This document shows positions 29,513 through 38,008 of a DNA stretch of 64,000 nt, piece by piece. A program made the position numbers and the translations under genes. Each line of letters begins with the position of its first letter. Position 1 is the stretch's first letter. This DNA comes from Holophagales bacterium (lineage in GTDB: Bacteria > Acidobacteriota > Thermoanaerobaculia > Multivoradales > JAGPDF01). Below the pieces are notes generated by a model. The model had not been told where the DNA came from. It was given only the letters and a program-made list of their open reading frames with translations, and ran no database searches. The stretch covers positions 3,689,501-3,753,500 of the forward strand of contig CP064972.1 in the NCBI GenBank assembly GCA_016699405.1. Reading direction: 5' to 3'.

Positions 29513-30640
29513 TTATAGATCCAAGGAGCCGCGCTCCCCGGCGGCGAAGGCGAGGAACCGCGGCACCAGGGCGTCGATCACTTCGGCGGGCACGGCCACG
29601 TCCCAGCATCCTTCGCCGAGGCGCCGAGGAAGGACCCAGCCGAGCCCGCGTTCCCGCGCCTTCTTGTCGCGTCGCAAGGCGGCGAGAACCGCCTCCGGGG
29701 AGATGGCGCGCGGCCGCCCGGGCGCCAGCCGATCGAGCAGGCCGTCCAGCCGCGGCGCCAGGTCGGCGGCCCAACCCTCTCGCCGGGCCAGCAGCATCGC
29801 GAAACGCATCCCCCAGGCCACGGCGTCGCCGTGTCGCAAGGAGCCGTGGCCGCTCGCCGTCTCGATCGCGTGACCCAGCGTGTGACCGAAGTTGAGCAGC
29901 TTGCGCTCCGCGCGCTCTTCGGGGTCGATCTCGACGACCCGCACCTTGGCGCGGGCGGCCGCCGCGGCGACCGGCCCGAGGCGCTGGCCATCGCCGGCGA
30001 GCAGCCACTCGAGGTCCCGTTCCAGCAGGCTGAAGAGCCCGGAATCGAGCAGCGCCGCCATCTTGATCGCCTCGGCAAGGCCGCCGCGGAGCTCTTCGAC
30101 CGGCAGGGTGCGCAGCCAGGCGGACTCGGCGACGACGAACGCCGGGTGATGAAACAGACCGACCAGGTTCTTCCCTTCTGGCAGGTCGATTCCGGTCTTG
30201 CCGCCGATCGCCGCATCCACCTGGGCGAGCAACGTCGTCGGTGCCTGGGCGAATTCGATGCCGCGCAGGAAGGACCCGGCGACGAAGCCACCGAGGTCTC
30301 CCACGCTCCCGCCGCCGAAAGCCAGGAGCCGGCTGTCGCGCTTCCCTCCGGCCGCGGCCATCGCGCTCCACAGCTCGCCGGCGCAGGCGAGCGTCTTGGC
30401 GGCTTCGCCGTCGAGCGTCTCGAGCTCGGTCACGCGAGCGGCACAGCGCCGCAGCGGATCGAGGCTCGCGCCGTGCAACGACCGAACGCGAGGGCAGGAG
30501 AGCAGGAAGAGGTGACGCCCCTCCACCCACTTCGCGAGCTCGGGGAGGAGCGTGTCGAAGGCACCCTCTCCGGCGGCGATCTCGGTCTGGCCGCGCGGAT
30601 GCCGGAGAGGAAAGCGCTGGACCGCGTTGGGCTCGCTCAC
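29513..30640 (-). CDS. aroB: 3-dehydroquinate synthase
   Basis: 375 residues from GTG 30640. Converts DAHP to 3-dehydroquinate, step two of the shikimate pathway; aroC is encoded at 41 kb. Motifs: FGGGSVGDLGGFVAGSFLRG (NAD binding), PTTLLAQVDAAIGGKTGIDLPEGKN split over the active site, and the zinc ligands in GLAEAIKMA, LLNFGHTLGHAIE and HGDAVAWGM. No strong Shine-Dalgarno sequence. Confidence 0.95.
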   Translation of the reverse strand: MSEPNAVQRFPLRHPRGQTEIAAGEGAFDTLLPELAKWVEGRHLFLLSCPRVRSLHGASLDPLRRCAARVTELETLDGEAAKTLACAGELWSAMAAAGGKRDSRLLAFGGGSVGDLGGFVAGSFLRGIEFAQAPTTLLAQVDAAIGGKTGIDLPEGKNLVGLFHHPAFVVAESAWLRTLPVEELRGGLAEAIKMAALLDSGLFSLLERDLEWLLAGDGQRLGPVAAAAARAKVRVVEIDPEERAERKLLNFGHTLGHAIETASGHGSLRHGDAVAWGMRFAMLLARREGWAADLAPRLDGLLDRLAPGRPRAISPEAVLAALRRDKKARERGLGWVLPRRLGEGCWDVAVPAEVIDALVPRFLAFAAGERGSLDL

Positions 30641-30707
30641 AGAGCGGAGTCTGACACGACCCGGAGGCCTGCCGACCGGGAGCGCCCCGGCCGGCAGGGA
30701 GAGGGAC

Positions 30708-32849
30708 TCAGGGAGCGCCGGCCGGCTTCGCGGCCTCCGCCGGCACGGGGAAGCCCCGGTCCTTCATCAGTGGGCCGATCCCCGCGTCGCGCCCGCGGAA
30801 GGCGCGGTAGCCCTCTGCCGGATCCACGGTATTGCCGACCGAGAAGACGTGATCCCGCAGCCGCTTGGCCACGGCCTTGTCCCAGGGTCCTGCCCCTTCG
30901 ACGAACGCCTGCCAGGCGTCGGCGGTGAGCGTATCGGCCCACAGGTAGCTGTAGTAGCCGGCCGAATAGCCGTCACCGGAGAAGACGTGGGTGAACTGCG
31001 GCGTGCGGTGGCGCATGACGATCTCGCGCGGCATGCCGAGAGCCCCGAGCGTCTCGCGTTCGAACTTGTCCGGGTCGATCGTGACGTCGCCGGCCAGGTG
31101 CAGCTTCATGTCGACGAGCGCGCTCGCCAGATATTCGACCGTCTGGAACCCCTGGTTGAACGTCGACGCGCGCTCGATCCGCTCGACCAGCTCGGCGGGG
31201 ATCGGCTTGCCAGTCTGGTAGTGGAGCGCGAAGCGGTTGAGTACCTCGGGCGTCGGCAGCCAGTGCTCCAGCAGCTGCGACGGGAACTCGACGTAGTCGC
31301 GCGCCACGGCGGTCCCGGCGAGGGTCGGGTAGGTGACGTTCGACGACAGGCCGTGGAGGGCGTGGCCGAACTCGTGGAAGAGCGTCGTGGCGTCGTCCCA
31401 GCTGATCAGTACCGGCTCGCCCGGGGCACCCTTCACGAAGTTCGAGTTGTTGGAGACGATCGTCGTCACCTCGCCGTCGAATCGCTCCTGGGTGCGGTAG
31501 GCGTTCATCCACGCGCCCGAGCGCTTGCCCGGCCGGGCGTAGGGGTCGAAGAACCAGAGGCCGACGTGCCGGCCGCTCGCCGCATCGGTGACCTCCCAGA
31601 CCCGGACGTCGGGGTGGACGACCGCCACCCCGCTCACCGGCGTGAAGCGGAAGCCGAAGAGCTCACCGGCGACCCAGAACATCGCCTCCCGCAGCTTCTC
31701 GAGCTGCAGATAAGGCTTCACCGCGTTGGCGTCGAGGTCGTACTTGGCCTTGCGCACCTTCTCGGCGTAGTAGCGGTAGTCCCAGGGCTCGATCGTCAGC
31801 TTGGCGCCCTCGCGGTCGGCGAGCGCCTGCATGTCGGCGACCTCCTCGTGGACGCGCGCCACGGCCGGCTTCCAGACCGCTTCGAGCAGCGCCATGGCGC
31901 GCTCCGGCGCCTTGGCCATCGCCACCTCGAGCCGCCAATGGGCGTGCGTGGCGTAGCCGAGCAGCCGGGCACGCTCGAAACGCAACTTGAGGATCTCGGT
32001 GATGATCGCGTTGTTGTCCTTCGCATCCCCGTTGTCGCCGCGGCTGTAGTAGGTCTTCCAGACCCGCTCCCGCAGATCGCGCCGGTCCGAGTAGGAGAGG
32101 AACGGCTCCATGCTCGAGCGGGTGTTGAGGATGGCCCACTTCCCCTCCTGGCCGCGTGCCTTCGCCGCAGCCGCCGCGCCGGCGATCACCGAATCGGGAA
32201 GCCCGGCGAGGTCCTCGCGGTGGTCCAGATAGAGGACGTAGTCCGTCTCGTCGGCGAGGACGTTCTGACTGAACTGGGTGTAGAGCGTGGCCAGGCGCTG
32301 GTTGATCGCCGACATGCGCTCCTTCGCCGCCCCGTCGAGCTTGGCGCCGGCGCGCACGAAGTTGTTGTAGATCAGCCAGACGAGGCGCTGTTGCTCGGCG
32401 CTCAGACCGCTGCGCTCGCGTGCCTCGTAGACCGTCGCGACGCGCGCGAAGAGCTTGGCGTTCTGGGTGATGCGATCGGCGAAGGCCGCCAGTTTCGGGG
32501 CCATCTCGCGCTCGACCACCTGGAAGTCCGCGGTGTTCATCGTCGAGCTGAAGACGCCGTAGACCGTGCTCACACGGTCGAGCGTCCGGCCGGCTCGCTC
32601 GAGCGCGGCGATCGTGTTGGCGAAATCCGCCGGTGCGGGGTTGGCGGCGATGGCGTCGATCTCGGCGAGCTGCTCGGCCATCGCGGCCTCGAGCGCGGGC
32701 TGGAACTGCTCCACCTTGGCGAGGTCGAACGGCGGCACGCCACCGTACGGCCCCTTCCAGGGCGCGAGCAACGGATTGGCAGTCGGCGCCGGGGGCGTGG
32801 CGGCCATCAGCGCTGCCACCGCCAGCCCGGAGAGCAGGGTTGTCGGCAT
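30708..32849 (-). CDS. Secreted M3-family zinc metallopeptidase (peptidyl-dipeptidase / oligopeptidase A-like)
   Basis: 713 residues. N-terminal signal peptide (MPTTLLSGLAVAALMAATPP) suggests export to the periplasm, unlike cytosolic oligopeptidase A. The active-site helix is TLFHEFGHALHGL (HExxH with both His), with the third ligand in EFPSQLLEHW, and the M3 C-terminal SAGYYSYLWAD is present. M3 enzymes trim short peptides. Shine-Dalgarno GGAGG is 7 bases before ATG 32849. Dcp and PrlC-type assignments cannot be separated by eye. Confidence 0.93.
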   Translation of the reverse strand: MPTTLLSGLAVAALMAATPPAPTANPLLAPWKGPYGGVPPFDLAKVEQFQPALEAAMAEQLAEIDAIAANPAPADFANTIAALERAGRTLDRVSTVYGVFSSTMNTADFQVVEREMAPKLAAFADRITQNAKLFARVATVYEARERSGLSAEQQRLVWLIYNNFVRAGAKLDGAAKERMSAINQRLATLYTQFSQNVLADETDYVLYLDHREDLAGLPDSVIAGAAAAAKARGQEGKWAILNTRSSMEPFLSYSDRRDLRERVWKTYYSRGDNGDAKDNNAIITEILKLRFERARLLGYATHAHWRLEVAMAKAPERAMALLEAVWKPAVARVHEEVADMQALADREGAKLTIEPWDYRYYAEKVRKAKYDLDANAVKPYLQLEKLREAMFWVAGELFGFRFTPVSGVAVVHPDVRVWEVTDAASGRHVGLWFFDPYARPGKRSGAWMNAYRTQERFDGEVTTIVSNNSNFVKGAPGEPVLISWDDATTLFHEFGHALHGLSSNVTYPTLAGTAVARDYVEFPSQLLEHWLPTPEVLNRFALHYQTGKPIPAELVERIERASTFNQGFQTVEYLASALVDMKLHLAGDVTIDPDKFERETLGALGMPREIVMRHRTPQFTHVFSGDGYSAGYYSYLWADTLTADAWQAFVEGAGPWDKAVAKRLRDHVFSVGNTVDPAEGYRAFRGRDAGIGPLMKDRGFPVPAEAAKPAGAP

Positions 32850-32904
32850 GTCGGAGCCTCCATGGGTGAAATCACGCGACGCGGAGCGGGCATTTCCGTT
32901 CGGC

Positions 32905-34671
32905 TCAAGACGATCCGCGCCGCGGTTTGACCGCGACGCCGAGCTCGTCGAGCTGGCGCGCGTCGACGGACGAGGGAGCCTCGGTCATCAGGCAGGTCGC
33001 CGAGGCGGTCTTCGGGAAGGCGATGACGTCGCGCAGCGACGCGGCGCCCGCCATCAACATCACCATGCGGTCGAGCCCCAGGGCGAGACCGCCGTGCGGC
33101 GGAGCGCCGAAGCGCAACGCATCGAGCAGGAAGCCGAATCGCGCGCGAGCCTCCTCTTCACCGATACCGAGCAGGCCGAAGACCCGCTGCTGGACGTCGC
33201 GATCGTGAATGCGGATCGATCCGCCGCCGAGCTCGGTGCCGTTGAGCACGACGTCGTAGGCGCGTGCCATGACCGCGCCGGGGTCGCTCTCCAGCCGGTC
33301 GAGGTCGAGCGGGCGCGGGCTGGTGAAGGGATGGTGCATCGCCGCCCAACGACCCGCCTCGGCATCCCACTCGAGCAGCGGGAAGTCGGTCACCCAGAGG
33401 AAGGACCAGCGATTCGCCGGAATCAGGTCGAACGCCTTGGCCAGCTCGAGTCGCAGCGTGCCGAGGGCGTTGGCGGCGACCTTCGCCGGACCGGCGACGA
33501 GGAGAGCAAGCCCGCCCTCTTCGAGACCGAGCGCCGCCGCGGCCCCGTCCAGTTCCTCGGCCGTGAGAGCACCCTTGACCTGGAAGGCCAGCTCGCCGTT
33601 CTGCCGACGCAGGGTCAGGACACCCGCGGCTCCGGACTTGCGGGCCACCTCCGCCCAACCGTCGACCTGCTTGCGCGACGCGCCGGCACCTCCGGGCACC
33701 ACGAAGCCACGCACCACCCCGCCCTGCTCCACCGCTTCACGGAAGCCGCGGAATCCCGAGGCGCCGAGACGGGCCGAGAGATCGACGATCGGCAGGTCGA
33801 AGCGCAGGTCCGGGCGGTCGCTCCCGTAGCGCGCCATCGCTTCGGAATAGGACATGCGCCGGAACGGCGTCTGCGGCTCCACGCCGACAATCGGGAAGAG
33901 ACGTGCGAAGAGCCCTTCGATCAGCTCGTAGATCTCCTCTTCGGTCGGGAACGACATCTCGAGGTCGATCTGGGTGAACTCCGGCTGGCGATCCGCTCGC
34001 AGGTCCTCGTCGCGGAAGCAACGAGCGATCTGCACGTACTTCTCGAATCCCGCCACCATCAGGAGTTGCTTGAACAGCTGCGGCGACTGCGGGAGAGCAT
34101 AGAACTCGCCGCCGTGCACGCGCGACGGGACCAGGTAGTCGCGCGCGCCTTCCGGCGTCGACTTGGTCAGAATCGGCGTCTCCACCTCGAGGAATCCCTG
34201 CTCGTGGAAGAAGGCCCGCGCCGTGTGCACGATGCGATCCCGCAGGAGGAAATTCCGTTGCAGCTCGGGGCGGCGCAGGTCGAGGTAGCGATAGCGCAGG
34301 CGCATGTCGTCGAAGACCTCGGCGCGGGCGTCGAGCGAGAAGGGCAATGGATCGGCTTTGGCGAGAATCGTCGCACTCTCCGCCGCGAGCTCGATCTCTC
34401 CGGTCGCCATCTGCGGGTTCACCGCCTGCACCTCGCGCGCCTTGACCGTCCCTTCGATCTCGATCACCCATTCCGAGCGCACCGGCTCCAGGCGTGCCGC
34501 GAGCTCCGGGCGATCCTCCGGATGGACCACCACCTGGCAGAGCCCGCTGCGGTCGCGGACGTCGACGAAGACCAGCCCGCCGAGGCTGCGGCGCCGCTGC
34601 ACCCAGCCCTGGAGCTTCACCTTCGTGCCGATGTCCGCCTTCGTCAGGGTACCGGCGCCACGTCGTTTCAT
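32905..34671 (-). CDS. aspS: Aspartyl-tRNA synthetase, bacterial type
   Basis: 588 residues. An OB-fold anticodon-binding domain (about 1-110), class II core with motif 1 in FFHEQGFLEVETPILTKSTPEGARDYLVPSR region, QSPQLFKQLLM and motif 2 CFRDEDLRADRQPEFTQIDLE. A GAD insertion (about 290-420) follows, and motif 3 LALGLDRMVMLMAG. The residue at the loop RRRSLGG is Leu, as in discriminating enzymes. hisS lies 61 bases upstream. GAGG precedes ATG 34671. Confidence 0.96.
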   Translation of the reverse strand: MKRRGAGTLTKADIGTKVKLQGWVQRRRSLGGLVFVDVRDRSGLCQVVVHPEDRPELAARLEPVRSEWVIEIEGTVKAREVQAVNPQMATGEIELAAESATILAKADPLPFSLDARAEVFDDMRLRYRYLDLRRPELQRNFLLRDRIVHTARAFFHEQGFLEVETPILTKSTPEGARDYLVPSRVHGGEFYALPQSPQLFKQLLMVAGFEKYVQIARCFRDEDLRADRQPEFTQIDLEMSFPTEEEIYELIEGLFARLFPIVGVEPQTPFRRMSYSEAMARYGSDRPDLRFDLPIVDLSARLGASGFRGFREAVEQGGVVRGFVVPGGAGASRKQVDGWAEVARKSGAAGVLTLRRQNGELAFQVKGALTAEELDGAAAALGLEEGGLALLVAGPAKVAANALGTLRLELAKAFDLIPANRWSFLWVTDFPLLEWDAEAGRWAAMHHPFTSPRPLDLDRLESDPGAVMARAYDVVLNGTELGGGSIRIHDRDVQQRVFGLLGIGEEEARARFGFLLDALRFGAPPHGGLALGLDRMVMLMAGAASLRDVIAFPKTASATCLMTEAPSSVDARQLDELGVAVKPRRGSS

Positions 34672-34717
34672 GTCAACACCTCAAGTACCTTCCGAGAGAA
34701 AAGAAGAAGATGTCCGG

Positions 34718-34736
34718 GTAAGGAAGGAGGCCTTAC
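34718..34736 (-). terminator. Short hairpin after hisS, possible weak terminator or attenuator
   Basis: On the minus strand GTAAGG and CCTTAC can pair across a 7-base loop, overlapping the hisS stop, and a pyrimidine-rich run (CTTCTTCTTTTCTC) follows about 10 bases later. The stem is only six pairs and the T-run is interrupted. Confidence 0.25.
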
Positions 34737-36052
34737 TCGTCGACGCCTCGCCGTCGGCTGAGCGCCCCGCCGAAGTACCGGTCGTCAAGGTAGCGGATCG
34801 CGGCGGAAATCGGAAAGGAGGCCTTCTCCTTGGTCTCCAGATCGCGGATCGCCACGGTATCGCTCGCGATCTCGTCCTCGCCGAGGAACAAGACGACCGG
34901 GGAGCGCAGGCTCGCTGCCAGCTCGAAGACTCGCGGCGGTTTGGCGGCGGTCTCCACGACCGGCAGGCCAGCCTCCCGCAGCCGTTCCGCGCGCACCGTA
35001 AGGAGTGACACGCCGTCGGCGGTTGCGGGCAAGCGGCCGGCAGCGGCGAGCAGCACGGGGCCGCGCGTGCGTTCGGGAGCGCGCAGCGGCGAGCTCTCCG
35101 GGAGCACGTCGAGCAGCCGGTCTTCGCCGATCGCGAAGCCGACGCCGTAGGTGGGCGGCCCGCCGAGCTCTTCGACGAGGCCCTCGTAGGCGCCGCCGCC
35201 GCAGATGGCGTTCTGCGCGCCGAGCCCCGCGGAGACGATCTCGAAGACCGTGTTCGTGTAGTAGTCGAGGCCGCGCACCAGGCGAGGCTCGACGCGGTAG
35301 GAGATCTCGAAGTGGTCGAGATGCGAGCACACGACGGCGAACCGGGCGCGGCTCTCCTCCGTCAAGAATGACTCCAGCGTCGGCGCACCACTCAAGAGCT
35401 GCTGCTCGTCCGGGTCCTTGGTGTCGAGGATACGAAGCGGATTGAGCTCGAGCCGCCGCCTGCTTTCCTCGCCCAGACCGTCTTTTCGAGGTTCGAGATA
35501 GGCGACGAGCCCCGCGCGATAGGCCGCTCGCGACGCACTGTCGCCCAGGGTATTGAGCAGCACCGTGAGGTCGGCGAATCCCAGCTCCCGGAGGAAACGG
35601 ACGAGGAGCTGCAGCACCTCGACGTCCGACGGCGCGCCTTTGCCGCCGAGCAGCTCGACGCCGATCTGGTGGAACTGGCGGAAGCGGCCCTTCTGCGGGC
35701 GCTCGTAGCGGAACTGCGGACCGATGTAGAAGAGGCGCACCGGCTGCGGCAGGGTCTGCATCCCGTGCTCGACGTAGGCACGGCACACCGCCGCGGTGTT
35801 CTCCGGCCGCAGGGTGAGGCTCCGCTCCCCCTTGTCGGTGAAGGTGTACATCTCCTTGCCGACGATGTCGGTCGTTTCGCCCACGCCGCGGGCGAAGAGC
35901 TCGGTCTCCTCGAAGATCGGCGTGCGAATCTCGCGGTAGCCGTAGAGCGCGAAGACACGGCGCGCCGTCTCCTCCACCGCCGCCCAGAGGCCGGTGGCGG
36001 GAGGCAGCAGGTCGCGCGTGCCCTTCGGCGCGCGGAAATCTCTTGAGCTCAT
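34733..36052 (-). CDS. hisS: Histidyl-tRNA synthetase
   Basis: 439 residues. Charges tRNA-His. Class II core: PKGTRDLLPP at the N-terminus, motif 2 FRYERPQKGRFRQFHQIGVELLG, the histidine loops LVRGLDYYTNTVFEI and CGGGAYEGLVEELGG, motif 3 GVGFAIGEDRLL. A C-terminal anticodon-binding domain follows (about 335-430). The ATG at 36052 overlaps the stop of the preceding carbonic-anhydrase-like gene (ATGA). Confidence 0.96.
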   Translation of the reverse strand: MSSRDFRAPKGTRDLLPPATGLWAAVEETARRVFALYGYREIRTPIFEETELFARGVGETTDIVGKEMYTFTDKGERSLTLRPENTAAVCRAYVEHGMQTLPQPVRLFYIGPQFRYERPQKGRFRQFHQIGVELLGGKGAPSDVEVLQLLVRFLRELGFADLTVLLNTLGDSASRAAYRAGLVAYLEPRKDGLGEESRRRLELNPLRILDTKDPDEQQLLSGAPTLESFLTEESRARFAVVCSHLDHFEISYRVEPRLVRGLDYYTNTVFEIVSAGLGAQNAICGGGAYEGLVEELGGPPTYGVGFAIGEDRLLDVLPESSPLRAPERTRGPVLLAAAGRLPATADGVSLLTVRAERLREAGLPVVETAAKPPRVFELAASLRSPVVLFLGEDEIASDTVAIRDLETKEKASFPISAAIRYLDDRYFGGALSRRRGVDE

Positions 36053-36603
36053 CGTCCTTCCCCCCTCTCGAGGACGGTCGGGTCCGCCGCCGGTGCCGCC
36101 AGATATTCGTCCTTGACGCCGACGTAGCGCCGGGCGATCTCGCGGATCCCCTCACGCTCCTCCGGCGAGAGGGCGCGGACGACACGGGCCGGGACGCCCA
36201 TCACCAGATGCCCGCTCGGCACCCGCATGCCCGGAGGGACGACTGCGCCGGCTCCCACCTGCGCCTCGCTCTCCACCACCGCACCGTCGAGAACGATCGC
36301 GCCGATGCCGATCAGGCAGGCGTCCTCGAGGGTGCAGCCGTGGATCATGCAGGAGTGGCCGATGACCACGTCGTCGCCGATCGACAGCGGAAAGCGCTCG
36401 TGGGTGACGTGCAGGACGGTCCCATCCTGCACGTTGCTGCGCGCACCGAGGCGGATCCAATGGACGTCGCCGCGGGCGGCGGTGTGGAACCAGAACGAGC
36501 AGTCGTCGCCGACCTCGATGTCGCCGGCGAGCTCGGCAGACGGCGCGAGGTAGACGCGGCGGCCGAGCCGCGGGAGAGCTCCGCGATAGGGATAGGTCGG
36601 CAT
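36049..36603 (-). CDS. Gamma-carbonic-anhydrase-like hexapeptide protein
   Basis: 184 residues from ATG 36603. A left-handed beta-helix with hexapeptide repeats (VYLAPSAELAGDIEVGDD, IRLGARSNVQDGTVLHV, CLIGIGAIVLDGAVV). The zinc-binding His set of gamma carbonic anhydrases is visible in VLHVTHE and in VVIGHSCMIHGC. Function could be CO2 hydration or a YrdA/PaaY-type role. A GTG six codons earlier (36621) is an alternative start. The stop overlaps hisS. Confidence 0.85.
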   Translation of the reverse strand: MPTYPYRGALPRLGRRVYLAPSAELAGDIEVGDDCSFWFHTAARGDVHWIRLGARSNVQDGTVLHVTHERFPLSIGDDVVIGHSCMIHGCTLEDACLIGIGAIVLDGAVVESEAQVGAGAVVPPGMRVPSGHLVMGVPARVVRALSPEEREGIREIARRYVGVKDEYLAAPAADPTVLERGEGR

Positions 36604-36730
36604 GGCGACGGATTCCGGCACGCACGGACGGCCATCTCACGCCGCCGCGCCGCGCCGCCGATCATACCGTGAGGCTGCGCCAGCGGACCAAGGCGGACGG
36701 CCCGGAGCGACCTCGCTCCGACCGGACGAA

Positions 36731-37132
36731 TCAGTTCACCAGCTCGTACCCTTCGCGCGAGAAGAGCTCGTCGAAGGCGAACGCACGCTCCAGGCCGAGG
36801 CGTCGCATCGCCGCGAGCGAGGTGGCGTCGACGAAGCTCAGACCGGCGCCGCGCTGGCCCGCCAGTCGATCGAGACCGGCCTCGTGCAACTCCTCGTCGA
36901 CCCAGAGCACGCGCAGCAGCGGCGCGAATTCGCTGCGGAAGCGCAGGACCGCCTCCCGCCCCACCCGGCGATCGAGCAACGCACAGGTTTCGACCACGAC
37001 ATAGGACGAGGTGTAGAGCGGCGCTCCCTCCTCGGCGAGCCGGGCGAAGGCGCGCGCCGCCGTCTCGTGCGACCGGTCGCTCGCCAGGAAGAGGGCGACC
37101 AGAGCCGACGTGTCGATGTAGACCGCGGCCAT
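36731..37132 (-). CDS. PIN-domain toxin (VapC-like ribonuclease)
   Basis: 133 residues from ATG 37132. VYIDTSALVALFL carries the first acidic residue, SSYVVVETCALLDRR the Glu, and LSFVDATSLAAMRRLGLERAFAFDELF the C-terminal acidic cluster, so the metal site looks complete. PIN toxins cleave tRNA or rRNA. The start shares one base with the antitoxin stop (TGATG). The pair has its own promoter and operator. Confidence 0.9.
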   Translation of the reverse strand: MAAVYIDTSALVALFLASDRSHETAARAFARLAEEGAPLYTSSYVVVETCALLDRRVGREAVLRFRSEFAPLLRVLWVDEELHEAGLDRLAGQRGAGLSFVDATSLAAMRRLGLERAFAFDELFSREGYELVN

Positions 37133-37377
37133 CACACCGCCTCGCCGAGATAGCGGTCGTGCGACTCGGCGACATCCGGAGCACCCCCGCGATCGGCGAA
37201 CGCGCCGACCAGCGCGGCGGCCCGACGGAAGGCGTCCTCCTGCCGCGAGCTGCCCTCGGAGAGCGCCCGGTCGACACAACGACGCACCGCCTCGGCGAGC
37301 GAGATCCCTTCGCGAGAAGCCACCCGCTTGAGCGACCGGGCCTGCGAATCCGTCAGTTGGACCTGGGTCCGAATCAT
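37132..37377 (-). CDS. Ribbon-helix-helix antitoxin of the VapC-like pair
   Basis: 81 residues from ATG 37377, which has an excellent Shine-Dalgarno sequence (GGAGGTC, 4 bases upstream). MIRTQVQLTDSQARSLKRVA forms the N-terminal DNA-binding strand and first helix, and EGISLAEAVRRCVDRALSEG the second, as in CopG/Arc-type repressors. The C-terminal tail (about 50-81) would bind and block the toxin. It probably represses its own promoter through the palindrome at 37420-37433. Confidence 0.88.
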   Translation of the reverse strand: MIRTQVQLTDSQARSLKRVASREGISLAEAVRRCVDRALSEGSSRQEDAFRRAAALVGAFADRGGAPDVAESHDRYLGEAV

Positions 37378-37411
37378 CCCGACCTCCTTCCGTCCGTGAA
37401 TGTTGCGATGG

Positions 37412-37440
37412 AGTGTAAGCACATCATGATGTGATGTCAA
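37412..37440 (-). promoter_or_regulatory. Promoter of the RHH/PIN toxin-antitoxin operon
   Basis: On the minus strand a perfect TTGACA (37440-37435), a 17-base spacer and TACACT (37417-37412) form a strong sigma-70-type promoter. It predicts a start near 37405 and a leader of about 28 bases before the antitoxin ATG. This is the best consensus promoter in the window. Confidence 0.8.
37420..37433. promoter_or_regulatory. Palindromic operator CACATCATGATGTG
   Basis: A perfect 14-base palindrome lies entirely within the 17-base spacer between the -35 and -10 boxes of the toxin-antitoxin promoter. A bound antitoxin dimer or tetramer would block RNA polymerase. Confidence 0.75.
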
Positions 37441-37547
37441 CCAGCGATGGCACGCCGGAGGTTTGCGCCCGCTTCCCGCTCGGCACGGTCGATCTCCGAC
37501 CCCGCGAGTCCTCTCGCCACGGCCGTCGCGGCCGCGCCGGGCTCGGA

Positions 37548-37553
37548 TAAGCT
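37548..37553 (+). promoter_or_regulatory. -10 box (TAAGCT) for the thioesterase gene
   Basis: TAAGCT lies 8 bases before ATG 37562. The surrounding GATAAGCTCCG is the same as that before aroC (41034-41044). No Shine-Dalgarno sequence. Confidence 0.35.
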
Positions 37554-37561
37554 CCGCCGCC

Positions 37562-38008
37562 ATGCGCCGCACTTCGCCGGGGGCCGCCGCGGCTTCGGTC
37601 GACATCGAGGTCCGCTACGCCGAGACCGATCAGATGGGCGTGGTCCATCACGCCAACTACTTGGTGTGGTTCGAGCTCGCGCGGACACGGCTCTGCGCCG
37701 ACGCCGGCATGCCGTACGCCGAGATCGAGAAGCGTGGCTTTCTCCTGATGGTCACCGGCGCCGAGTTGCGCTATCGAGCGAGCGCCCACTATGGCGAACG
37801 GGTCCGCGTGACCTCGCGGGTCGCCAGGATCGGCAGCCGCGGCGTCGGCTTCGCCTACGAGGTCCGCCGCGACGACGACCTGCTGGCCACGGGCTCGACC
37901 GAACACCTCTGGATCGACGCCGCGACCCGCCGCCCGTGCTCGACGCCCGCGGACCTGCGCGCCGCCTTCTCGCGGCTCGCGCAACGGCCGACGGAAGGAC
38001 TGGGTTGA
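37562..38008 (+). CDS. YbgC/FadM-type acyl-CoA thioesterase
   Basis: 148 residues from ATG 37562. Hot-dog fold hydrolase of acyl-CoA (or acyl-ACP) esters. VRYAETDQMGVVHHANYLVWFELAR contains the catalytic Asp and the family signature (about residues 17-40). The rest follows the hot-dog pattern (LRYRASAHYGERVRVTSRVARIG). Its stop overlaps the TTG start of the next gene (TTGA), so they form an operon. Confidence 0.9.
   Translation: MRRTSPGAAAASVDIEVRYAETDQMGVVHHANYLVWFELARTRLCADAGMPYAEIEKRGFLLMVTGAELRYRASAHYGERVRVTSRVARIGSRGVGFAYEVRRDDDLLATGSTEHLWIDAATRRPCSTPADLRAAFSRLAQRPTEGLG

Noticed and set aside
30552..32930. A 792-codon open frame on the plus strand
   Set aside because: Antisense to the M3 peptidase gene; composition is typical of a shadow frame.
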